This document shows positions 56,789 through 64,000 of a stretch of 64,000 bases of DNA, piece by piece. Below the pieces are notes generated by a model, which searched no databases, had not been told where the DNA came from, and saw only the letters and a program-made list of their open reading frames with translations. The DNA is from Candidatus Zhuqueibacterota bacterium. Its GTDB lineage: Bacteria > Zhuqueibacterota > Zhuqueibacteria > Residuimicrobiales > Oceaniaggregativiventaceae. The first letter of the stretch is position 1; each line of letters begins with the position of its first letter. The stretch spans positions 62,001-126,000 of the forward strand of contig WJME01000033.1 in the NCBI GenBank assembly GCA_014728115.1, read 5' to 3'. The position numbers and the translations under genes are program-made.

Positions 56789-57761
56789 AACCAATATGAC
56801 GCCTAATTTAAATAGCCTAAAAACAGATACACGTATCAAGATATTGGTTGTGGATGACATTCCGGTCAACATTCAATTACTGCAAACACACTTGAGCTCT
56901 GCAGGATATGAAACCGTCGTGGCTAACAATGGCGAAGAAGCCTTGAAACAGTTTCGTGAACATAAACCGGATCTCATCCTTTTGGATATCATGATGCCAA
57001 AGCTGGATGGATTCGAAACATGCCGGATTCTCAAACAAAACAAGAATTCCAGATTTGTGCCCGTCATCATGGTCACCGCCTTGAATGAAATCGAAGATAA
57101 AATCAAGGGTATCGAAGCCGGAGCAGATGATTTTATTACCAAGCCATTCAACAAACTGGAATTATTGGCGCGGGTAAAATCGTTATTGAGGATCAAAACT
57201 TTGCATGACGAGTTGCAAGAAAAGGTAAAACTACTCGAGCAAGCCAAAGAGAGACTGCGTGAACTCGCTGTGACAGATGGTTTGACAAAACTACACAATT
57301 ACCGGTATTTTCGCGAGTATCTGGACCGTGAGCTTTTACGTGCTGAGCGACACGATACCAAAGTATCTGTGCTCATGCTCGATATCGATTATTTCAAACA
57401 CTATAATGATACCCAAGGGCACCTTGCCGGAGATGAAGTTCTGCGCAGCATTGCAGGTCTGATGCGTGAAAATATCCGCAGTATCGACTTTGCTGCCAGA
57501 TATGGCGGGGAGGAATTTGTGATTGTTTTGTCACAAACAGATGCAGAGTCTGCCAGAGTTGTTGCCGAAAAAATACGTATGCTTGTCGAAGAACATCCGT
57601 TTGCACATGAAGAAAGTCAGCCCAATGGAAAAATCACCATAAGCATGGGAATTGCAACCTTTCCCGATGACGGTAAAAAAGCTGAAAAAGTCGTCAATAC
57701 AGCGGATCAACGGCTTTATCAGGCCAAAGCCGCTGGCAGAAATCAAATCATTTACCAATAG
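56772..57761 (+). CDS. Response regulator with GGDEF diguanylate cyclase domain (PleD-like)
   Basis: 329 residues. A receiver domain (about 22-140; phosphoacceptor D72 in [12 protein letters not shown]124 region TKPF) is joined by a coiled helix to a GGDEF domain (about 165-329). The active site reads GGEEF (245-249) and an inhibitory I-site RSID (236-239) lies five residues before it, so a feedback-controlled c-di-GMP synthase is predicted. The ATG at 56772 follows AGGA at 8 nt and overlaps gcvPB. It starts a three-gene signalling set. Confidence 0.94.
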   Translation: MTFAVKTNMTPNLNSLKTDTRIKILVVDDIPVNIQLLQTHLSSAGYETVVANNGEEALKQFREHKPDLILLDIMMPKLDGFETCRILKQNKNSRFVPVIMVTALNEIEDKIKGIEAGADDFITKPFNKLELLARVKSLLRIKTLHDELQEKVKLLEQAKERLRELAVTDGLTKLHNYRYFREYLDRELLRAERHDTKVSVLMLDIDYFKHYNDTQGHLAGDEVLRSIAGLMRENIRSIDFAARYGGEEFVIVLSQTDAESARVVAEKIRMLVEEHPFAHEESQPNGKITISMGIATFPDDGKKAEKVVNTADQRLYQAKAAGRNQIIYQ

Positions 57762-57774
57762 TTCGATTGTCATC

Positions 57775-59265
57775 ATGAACTGGATCAAACAACACATTAA
57801 GAGCAGACTATTTCATAATTTGTTTGGCATGATCTTTCTTGCCACGCTGATTCCTGCTGCACTGCTCGTGCTGAGTACACGATCAGCTGATGGCAGCATA
57901 ATTGCCAGGATCTATCCGGAAATCATTTGGGTTATTCTCCTGGCGGCTATGCTGGCAATACTGGTTGCTATTTATCTCATGCGCTATATCACGACACCTA
58001 TCGCAGAATTTACAAAGAGTGCAACAGAAATCGCGCGCGGTAATTTTTCACATCGCGTCAGCCTGACCTCGGATGATGAGCTGGGTCGCCTGGCAAGGCT
58101 GTTCAATTATATGACCACTGAATTGCGCCGGCTGGACAATATGAATCTTGCCAAGATCATTGCCGAACGCAATAAAACGCAAACGATCATCCGGAATATC
58201 GCCGACGGGGTCATCGTTACTGACCCCAAATCCAAAATACTCATTCTCAACTCTTCTGCCGAACGTTGGTTCAATATCAATGAAAACAAAGTCGTCGATC
58301 TTCCTATATCCGATATTATCCAGGAACCCAAATTACTCCAACTGGTTGCCCAAGCATCCACAAGGACAAAAACACCGCTGCCATCTGTTGAAATCACAAC
58401 CAAAGTAACAGGCGAATGGAAACCCCGCATATTGCAGGCAAAAGCAGCACGCGTACAACAAAATGATGGCACACTGATCGGAATCGTGACCATTCTCAGA
58501 GATATCACTCAACAAAAAGAAATCGACCGCATGAAAACCGAGTTGGTTTCCATGGTCGCACACGAATTACGTTCACCCTTGACGAGCATCTCCGGTTTTA
58601 GTGAGTTATTGCTGGACGAAGACACCACTAGAGAGCAATCCTCCGAATATGCCGGCATCATCCTCAAAGAAGCAAATCGCCTCTCTGATTTGATCAACAA
58701 ATTTCTCGATATCTCACGGATCGAGTCCGGACGAATTCAACCTAAAAAATCCAAAGTTGACCTGATCGAAACACTTCAAATGGTTGTCGGCAACAATTCT
58801 TACCTGGCCCAAAGAAAACATATCGCAGTCGAGGTACATACACCCGACGACCTTCCGCCCGTCTATGCTGATCATGGCATGATGGAGCAGGTTTTTGTCA
58901 ATTTGTTTACCAACGCTATAAAATACAGTGCGGAAAATACCCGCATCGACATATTGGTCAAAGAAACTGATGATTCTGTGGTTACCCGCTTTCACGATCA
59001 GGGATATGGAATTCCTAATGAAGCCCTGGCGAAAATATTTGAAAAATTTTATCGCGTCGCAGATCGCGATGAAACGCGGGAAGCTCAGGGAACCGGATTG
59101 GGGTTGCCGCTGGTGAAGCAAATTGTGGAAATGCATGGTGGAAAAATCAGTGTCAAGAGCCAAATCAATAAAGGCTCGGTATTCTCCGTTTATTTACCGA
59201 AAATGAACAATCAAAGCAAAAGCCATGCTTTCCTGGAAGAAGACAGTGAAGATTTGATACGATAA
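57775..59265 (+). CDS. Membrane sensor histidine kinase with HAMP and PAS domains
   Basis: About 496 residues from the ATG at 57775. Two membrane helices (about 15-35 and 48-70), with almost no periplasmic part, are followed by HAMP (70-125), PAS (133-250), DHp with phosphorylated H263 (VAHELRSPLTS) and an HATPase domain with the N-box (VFVNLFTNAIKYS), G1 (DQGYGIP) and G2 (GTGLGLPLVKQI). The layout resembles WalK/ResE-type kinases. It is flanked by two receiver proteins, its likely partners. The ribosome site is weak. Confidence 0.94.
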   Translation: MNWIKQHIKSRLFHNLFGMIFLATLIPAALLVLSTRSADGSIIARIYPEIIWVILLAAMLAILVAIYLMRYITTPIAEFTKSATEIARGNFSHRVSLTSDDELGRLARLFNYMTTELRRLDNMNLAKIIAERNKTQTIIRNIADGVIVTDPKSKILILNSSAERWFNINENKVVDLPISDIIQEPKLLQLVAQASTRTKTPLPSVEITTKVTGEWKPRILQAKAARVQQNDGTLIGIVTILRDITQQKEIDRMKTELVSMVAHELRSPLTSISGFSELLLDEDTTREQSSEYAGIILKEANRLSDLINKFLDISRIESGRIQPKKSKVDLIETLQMVVGNNSYLAQRKHIAVEVHTPDDLPPVYADHGMMEQVFVNLFTNAIKYSAENTRIDILVKETDDSVVTRFHDQGYGIPNEALAKIFEKFYRVADRDETREAQGTGLGLPLVKQIVEMHGGKISVKSQINKGSVFSVYLPKMNNQSKSHAFLEEDSEDLIR

Positions 59266-59379
59266 AAATTGTATGATATAGTCATTATCCATATGGATCG
59301 ATTGCCAAGTCAGGGTATTCATCATGAAATGTTTTCACTTGAATGCCCCACTATTTAGGCCGTTTGGAAGGAGTCTCTC

Positions 59380-60015
59380 ATGAGCAAAGGCAAAATCTTA
59401 CTCGTCGATGACAACCTGGATATGCTGCTCATCGGTCAACGCATTTTTAGCCGGGCAGAATATCTGTTTGCTTCAGCCCGAACCGGCCAGGAAGGACTCG
59501 AAAAAGCCAAATCTGAACCACCCAACGCCATTATTTTGGACTATATCCTACCCGACATGAACGGCTCAGATTTTATCAAAGAAATCAACAAACACGAAAC
59601 ATTAAACCGTGTCCCCATCGTGATATTGACAGCGCGCGCCGATACCATCGATGACCTCGAATCTCTTTTCGCTATGGGATTAAGAGCATTTTTAAATAAA
59701 CCGTTTGGACATCGGGAGCTGGTCAATGTCATTGAAAATATCATCATGGCAGCCAGATTCACGCCGGCGAACAAAATGACCGCCTCTTCATCCTCTCCTA
59801 CACCAGAAATCGATTCCGAATGGTTGAGTGACTTGCGCACTGCAGCAAGCACGATTGCTACTTTGTGTCAGGAACTGAACAGTAAAAACGATAAAAATCT
59901 CTCTGATGAACAAAGACTCGATTTGCAAGCCATTTATAGCAGCAGCAAAAGACTATTGAAATTGCTCAAAAATCGTCCTTCCTCCGGCGAGTCAGATGAA
60001 CGACTGATGGCATGA
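59380..60015 (+). CDS. Response regulator with histidine-less DHp-like C-terminal tail
   Basis: 211 residues. The receiver domain (1-125) has D54 (IILDYILPDMNG), acid pair D10/D11 and K107 (LNKPFG). After a Ser/Thr-rich linker, residues 148-198 (WLSDLRTAASTIATLCQE, then NLSDEQRLDLQAIYSSSKRL) follow the pattern of a histidine-kinase DHp hairpin, but the HELRTPL box reads SDLRTAA with Ser at the histidine position. No ATPase domain follows. It has a GGAAGGAG ribosome site and lies 114 nt after the kinase gene. It may be a partner or decoy of the upstream kinase. Confidence 0.88.
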   Translation: MSKGKILLVDDNLDMLLIGQRIFSRAEYLFASARTGQEGLEKAKSEPPNAIILDYILPDMNGSDFIKEINKHETLNRVPIVILTARADTIDDLESLFAMGLRAFLNKPFGHRELVNVIENIIMAARFTPANKMTASSSSPTPEIDSEWLSDLRTAASTIATLCQELNSKNDKNLSDEQRLDLQAIYSSSKRLLKLLKNRPSSGESDERLMA

Positions 60016-60195
60016 ACCGGCTTGCCAATAACCTCGTCTTTGTTCACTTTTCCCCCAGCTGCTCCTTGGTTTTTAACACTATTTGAAATTTCATTTATTT
60101 TACGTATGTTAAATGCTAAAAGTTGCTCCAACGCTCTCTAACCAAGAGCTGTCAGGATCATTGGTTATTTACTATTCATCTCGTAAAGATACAAA

Positions 60196-63100
60196 ATGAA
60201 TTTTTTTGAAAGACTTTTAAAAGGCAAAGTCCTCTTTGATGGGGCAATGGGTACACAGATTCATGCTCTCAATCCCAGTGACGAGGATTATGACGGAAAA
60301 ATCGGGTGCAGCGAAATATTAAACATTACCCTCCCCGATAAAATCCAGGCCATCCACGATGCCTATTTACTGGCAGGTGCAGATGTCATAGAAACAAACA
60401 CCTTTGGCGCCAACAAGATCGTTCTCACCGAATATGACCTGCAAGACAGAGTACAGGAAATCAATCTTACGGCTGCTCAGATTGCCTGTAGAGCCAGAGA
60501 TCAATTTTCTGACAAACCCAGATTCGTTGCCGGTTCTATCGGGCCAGGTACAAAATTGGCCACACTTGGTCAAACAGATTTCGATGCCCTGTACGACTCT
60601 TATCACGAACAGGCCGTGGGACTGCTCAAAGGGGGTGTCGATCTGTTTATTATAGAGACTTGCCAGGATCCTATCCAGATCAAGGCTTGTATGCTCGCAG
60701 TGCAAGATGCCATGCAGGAACAAAAAAAGCTCATTCCCCTGGCAGTCTCTGTTACAGTAGAAACGACAGGGACGTTATTGGTGGGGAGCACGATTGATGC
60801 AGTTTTGTCCATGCTCGCCCCCTTCCGGATTGATATTCTCGGCATGAACTGCGCTACAGGTCCTGATCACATGCGACCCTATCTTAAACAGATCTGTGAA
60901 CAATTCGATGGTCCTGTGATTTGTCAACCCAATGCCGGGCTCCCTCAAAATGTCGATGGCGAAATGGTTTACACCCTCTCGGTAGAACAATTTAGAGACA
61001 CCCTGCTGAGTTTTGTAGATGAACTGGGAGTCCAAATCATCGGCGGATGCTGTGGAACAACACCTGAATATACCCAGGCTCTGGCCCGCCGGCTACCGGA
61101 CACCAACTTAAAAATGCGTACGCCCGGCCGATCTCCTTCGGTGGCATCGCTCTTTAGCGCACAGGCGATGCGACAGGATCCACCTCCCTTTTATGTGGGT
61201 GAAAGAGCCAACACAAATGGCAGCAAGCAATTTCGTGAAGCCTTGCTCGCTGAAGACTGGGACACCATTGTCGATATCGCCCGACAACAACAACGCACCG
61301 GAGCTCACGGTCTTGATCTGTGCGTCGCATATACCGGACGCGATGAAGTTCACGACATGAATCTCGCGGTTTCGAAAATATTAACTCAGGTCGATCTACC
61401 CATTTTTATCGATTCGACTGATCCTCATGTGATCGAGGAGTCTTTGAAAAGAATCGGTGGCCGGGCGACCATCAACTCTATCAATCTTGAAGATGGCCCC
61501 GAACGAGCTCACCAAATCTGTGCCCTGGCAAAACGATATGGGGCAGCATTGATCGCTCTTACCATCGATGAGCAAGGAATGGCGCATGAGGTCGAACGAA
61601 AATTGGACATTGCAAAACGCATTTACAATATTGCCGTCAATGAAAATGGTCTAGCTCCCCATGATTTGATCTATGACACCCTTACCTTTACGCTGGGGAG
61701 TGGCGACGAAAGCCTGAAAACCTCGGGTATGAATACTCTTTCCGGGATCAAACGAATAAAACAGGACCTTCCTGGTGTCTTTAGCATCCTCGGAGTAAGC
61801 AATATCTCTTTTGGGCTTTCTCCCCATGCCAGAGAAATCCTCAATTCTGTATTCCTGGCAGAAGCTCTGGATGCAGGACTCGATTTTGCTATTGTGAATG
61901 TTCAAAAAACCCTCCCTCTATATCAGATCGATCAAACTGATGTCGATCAATGCCTCGACTTGATCTATGATCGAGGATCTGACAATCCTCTGTTTACATT
62001 TATCGAGCATTTTGACAAAAAAGCCGGCATAAAAAAAACCAAACCTTCGGAAGATGAGACAGCACCTCTCGAGGATCGCATCAAGGAACGGATCGTTCAG
62101 GGAAACCGGGTAGGGCTAGAAAAGTTGCTCACACAGGCTTTGGAACAGTATAGTGCCATTCAAATCATCAACACGCTGCTCATTCCTGCCATGAAAACTG
62201 TGGGTGACCTCTTTGGTGCCGGAAAAATGCAATTGCCATTTGTCTTGCAATCCGCGGAAGTGATGAAATTTGCTGTCGACAAACTCGAACCCTTTATGGA
62301 AAAAACAGATACCCAGTCACAGCTGAAAATCATTCTGGCCACGGTTCGGGGAGACGTTCATGATATTGGCAAAAACCTGGTGGATATCATCCTGAGCAAT
62401 AATGGCTTTAAAGTCTATAACCTCGGTATCAAATGTGAAATCGATACCATGCTCCAGGAAGCGGAACGCGTTGGGGCTCATGCCATCGGAATGAGTGGAC
62501 TGTTGGTTAAATCCACGGTCATCATGAAAGAAAATATAGAAGAAATACAAAGACGGGGTTTGAATATTCCGGTATTACTCGGAGGTGCAGCACTCACCCG
62601 CAGCTATGTAGATGATGTTTGTGCTCCTCTCCTGGAAGCTCCTGTGGTGTATTGTGCAGATGCTTTTTCAGGTCTCAAGGTCATGAATCTGATCCAGGAA
62701 AACCAGCTCGAATCATACGTCAATGCAGAAAGAGAGAAACGACGGCAAAGAACACAGCCAAAGCCCAGAGTGACTCCAAAAGCAGAAAAAGAAACCATTC
62801 GCCGTGATGTCAATATCCCTTCCCCTCCATTTTGGGGGGATAAAATCGTCACCGACATTGACCTGGATCGCGTCTATGACTATTTGACAGAAACGGTGCT
62901 CTTTCGCGGACGGTGGGGATATAGGAGAGGCACGCTCTCCCGGGAAGAGTATGAAACTCTACTCGAGACCAAAGTGAGACCAGAGTTTGAATCCTGGAAA
63001 AAACATGCCAGAGAACACCATCTCCTGGATCCCAAGCTCGTTTACGGTTATTATGAGGCCAATAGTGACGGAAATGACGTGATCATATACAAACCCAAAA

Positions 63101-63609
63101 GTGATCAGGAATGGATTCGTTTCACTTTTCCTCGTCAGAACAGGCTGCCCAGGCGGTCCATTGCCGATTTCTTTTTACCCATCGATTCAGGTAAAAAAGA
63201 TATGATCGCTTTGCAAGTGGTGACCGTAGGCATGGAAGCACAAAAAAAATCGGAACAACTCTATCAAAACAATGAATACAAAAATTATCTCATGTTTCAT
63301 GGTCTTGCCGTGGAAACAGCCGAAGCCCTGGCAGAATACTGGCATAAACATATTCGCAAAGAACTCGATATCACCGAACAAGATGGAACCAGCATGGAAG
63401 AGTATGTCGTACAGACGTACCGCGGTTCCCGGTATTCATTTGGTTATCCGGCATGTCCGGATTTATCAGAAAACCGCAAGATCTTTAAGCTCCTCGAGCC
63501 CGAGCGTATTGGGGTGACGCTATCTGAAGAAGATCAGATGATCCCGGAACAAACGACTTCTGCGTTTGTGGTACATCATCCTCAAGCCAAATATTTTGCT
63601 CTGGATTAA
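60196..63609 (+). CDS. metH: Cobalamin-dependent methionine synthase
   Basis: 1137 residues, near normal length. Domain order is complete: homocysteine domain (1-300, DGAMGTQIHAL and the zinc-site GGCCGTTPEY), pterin/methyl-THF domain (about 330-590, GERANTNGSKQFRE), cobalamin cap and binding domain (about 640-880, axial-His motif RGDVHDIGKNL) and C-terminal reactivation domain (about 890-1137, RGSRYSFGYPACPDL). It makes methionine from homocysteine and methyl-THF. No SAM or cobalamin riboswitch is seen in the 180 nt upstream. It follows the signalling genes and precedes a patatin gene. Confidence 0.97.
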   Translation: MNFFERLLKGKVLFDGAMGTQIHALNPSDEDYDGKIGCSEILNITLPDKIQAIHDAYLLAGADVIETNTFGANKIVLTEYDLQDRVQEINLTAAQIACRARDQFSDKPRFVAGSIGPGTKLATLGQTDFDALYDSYHEQAVGLLKGGVDLFIIETCQDPIQIKACMLAVQDAMQEQKKLIPLAVSVTVETTGTLLVGSTIDAVLSMLAPFRIDILGMNCATGPDHMRPYLKQICEQFDGPVICQPNAGLPQNVDGEMVYTLSVEQFRDTLLSFVDELGVQIIGGCCGTTPEYTQALARRLPDTNLKMRTPGRSPSVASLFSAQAMRQDPPPFYVGERANTNGSKQFREALLAEDWDTIVDIARQQQRTGAHGLDLCVAYTGRDEVHDMNLAVSKILTQVDLPIFIDSTDPHVIEESLKRIGGRATINSINLEDGPERAHQICALAKRYGAALIALTIDEQGMAHEVERKLDIAKRIYNIAVNENGLAPHDLIYDTLTFTLGSGDESLKTSGMNTLSGIKRIKQDLPGVFSILGVSNISFGLSPHAREILNSVFLAEALDAGLDFAIVNVQKTLPLYQIDQTDVDQCLDLIYDRGSDNPLFTFIEHFDKKAGIKKTKPSEDETAPLEDRIKERIVQGNRVGLEKLLTQALEQYSAIQIINTLLIPAMKTVGDLFGAGKMQLPFVLQSAEVMKFAVDKLEPFMEKTDTQSQLKIILATVRGDVHDIGKNLVDIILSNNGFKVYNLGIKCEIDTMLQEAERVGAHAIGMSGLLVKSTVIMKENIEEIQRRGLNIPVLLGGAALTRSYVDDVCAPLLEAPVVYCADAFSGLKVMNLIQENQLESYVNAEREKRRQRTQPKPRVTPKAEKETIRRDVNIPSPPFWGDKIVTDIDLDRVYDYLTETVLFRGRWGYRRGTLSREEYETLLETKVRPEFESWKKHAREHHLLDPKLVYGYYEANSDGNDVIIYKPKSDQEWIRFTFPRQNRLPRRSIADFFLPIDSGKKDMIALQVVTVGMEAQKKSEQLYQNNEYKNYLMFHGLAVETAEALAEYWHKHIRKELDITEQDGTSMEEYVVQTYRGSRYSFGYPACPDLSENRKIFKLLEPERIGVTLSEEDQMIPEQTTSAFVVHHPQAKYFALD

Positions 63610-63654
63610 GGCGAAATCCTTTTCAAGGGAATAACCAGTTCGACAAAGGACGCC

Positions 63655-64000
63655 ATGAGATCGATCATGACATTTGTTTTGGTGTTGTTTTTCTTATCAA
63701 ACACCTATGCACAAGAGATCCCGCGCCCCAAGGTAGGGCTGGTTCTTGCTGGGGGTGGGGCAAAAGGATTTGCCCATATCGGCACTTTGAAACTGATCGA
63801 CTCCCTGCATATCCCCATCGACTATATTGCAGGGACCAGCATGGGAGGAATTGTTGGCGCCCTATATGCTATCGGTTATGATGGCTTGACCCTTGAAAAA
63901 CTTTCTTTCGCCACCGATTGGCAAGAGATTTTTACCGACATACCGCCCCGACGCGACTTGCCCTATTTTCTCAAAAAAGAGACCGGACAATATCAGGTAA
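63655..64000 (+). CDS. Exported patatin-like phospholipase (partial, C-terminus outside window)
   Basis: About 115 residues are visible. A signal peptide (MRSIMTFVLVLFFLSNTYAQ) is followed by a patatin domain with the oxyanion Gly-rich motif LAGGGAKGFAHIG and the nucleophile S62 in GTSMGGIVGALY. The catalytic Asp would lie beyond the edge. Exported patatins in diderms are often joined to a POTRA/Omp85 barrel (PlpD type), which cannot be checked here. An AAAGGA site precedes the ATG at 63655, 45 nt after metH. Confidence 0.9.
   Translation, partial: MRSIMTFVLVLFFLSNTYAQEIPRPKVGLVLAGGGAKGFAHIGTLKLIDSLHIPIDYIAGTSMGGIVGALYAIGYDGLTLEKLSFATDWQEIFTDIPPRRDLPYFLKKETGQYQV

Noticed and set aside
60016..60195. 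Possible SAM or cobalamin riboswitch before metH
   Set aside because: I could not find the conserved core sequences or paired elements of either class in this 180-nt gap.
1..64000. CRISPR arrays, tRNA or rRNA genes, insertion sequences, phage genes
   Set aside because: I saw no regularly spaced repeats, no convincing T-arm and acceptor pairing, no transposase or integrase, and no ribosomal RNA sequence.

Overview
The window reads as chromosomal DNA of a diderm bacterium from the FCB side of the tree, for example a KSB1, Calditrichota or Marinimicrobia-like lineage. This placement is inference. The signs are two PorV-type outer-membrane barrels, a secreted protein with a Por/type IX-style C-terminal sorting domain, two DUF5683 proteins, a DUF4321 protein, a two-subunit glycine decarboxylase and several very large TPR proteins. 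I see no rRNA, tRNA, CRISPR array, insertion sequence or phage gene. The two end genes, an FG-GAP protein on the left and a patatin on the right, are cut by the window edges.

Layout. 1-1.6 kb: FG-GAP surface protein (partial) and Fe/Mn superoxide dismutase, minus strand. 1.7-8.7 kb, plus strand: a Ton-type envelope cassette with a roughly 1000-residue TPR protein, a TonB-receptor-like barrel that lacks a plug, ExbB, ExbD and TonB. 8.75-17.7 kb, minus strand: an envelope/secretion cluster whose transcription order is porV, an M6-type protein that has lost its zinc motif and carries a sorting domain, a gluzincin/TolB-propeller/Omp85-barrel fusion, and two DUF5683 paralogues. porV is preceded by an RNA leader that looks like an attenuator. 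18-22.4 kb, minus: efp-accB-accC-gcvH-gcvPA behind a good promoter and a perfect palindrome. 22.5-33.4 kb, minus: housekeeping genes gatA-gatB, two tatA genes (one of only 53 codons), DUF4321, pssA, psd, purC, purB, an HtrA protease, a transaldolase-like gene, truA and ecfT. 33.6-37 kb, plus: an OPT peptide transporter, a PqqD-like protein and an M29-like peptidase. 37-48.8 kb, minus: dacB, a small membrane protein, a class III cyclase, a PorV-barrel/TPR fusion, NusG domain II, a Gx transporter, a TPR lipoprotein, pyrK, pyrD and cdsA. 48.9-53.4 kb: mazG, a divergent EF-G2-type GTPase and an acyl-CoA ligase. 53.7-64 kb, plus: S41 protease, gcvPB, a three-gene signalling set (REC-GGDEF, PAS histidine kinase, REC with a histidine-less DHp-like tail), metH and a patatin.

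How it fits together. About half of the window builds or energises the outer envelope. The rest is core metabolism. One-carbon metabolism is split: gcvH and gcvPA lie near 19 kb, while gcvPB sits about 36 kb away in a region that ends in metH. Many genes overlap by 1-20 nt, which suggests long translationally coupled operons.

The observations that most deserve follow-up are the porV leader RNA, the pseudo-M6 sorting-domain protein beside the metallopeptidase/propeller/Omp85 fusion, the plugless barrel in the Ton cassette, the PorV-TPR fusion and the response regulator with a degenerate DHp tail.
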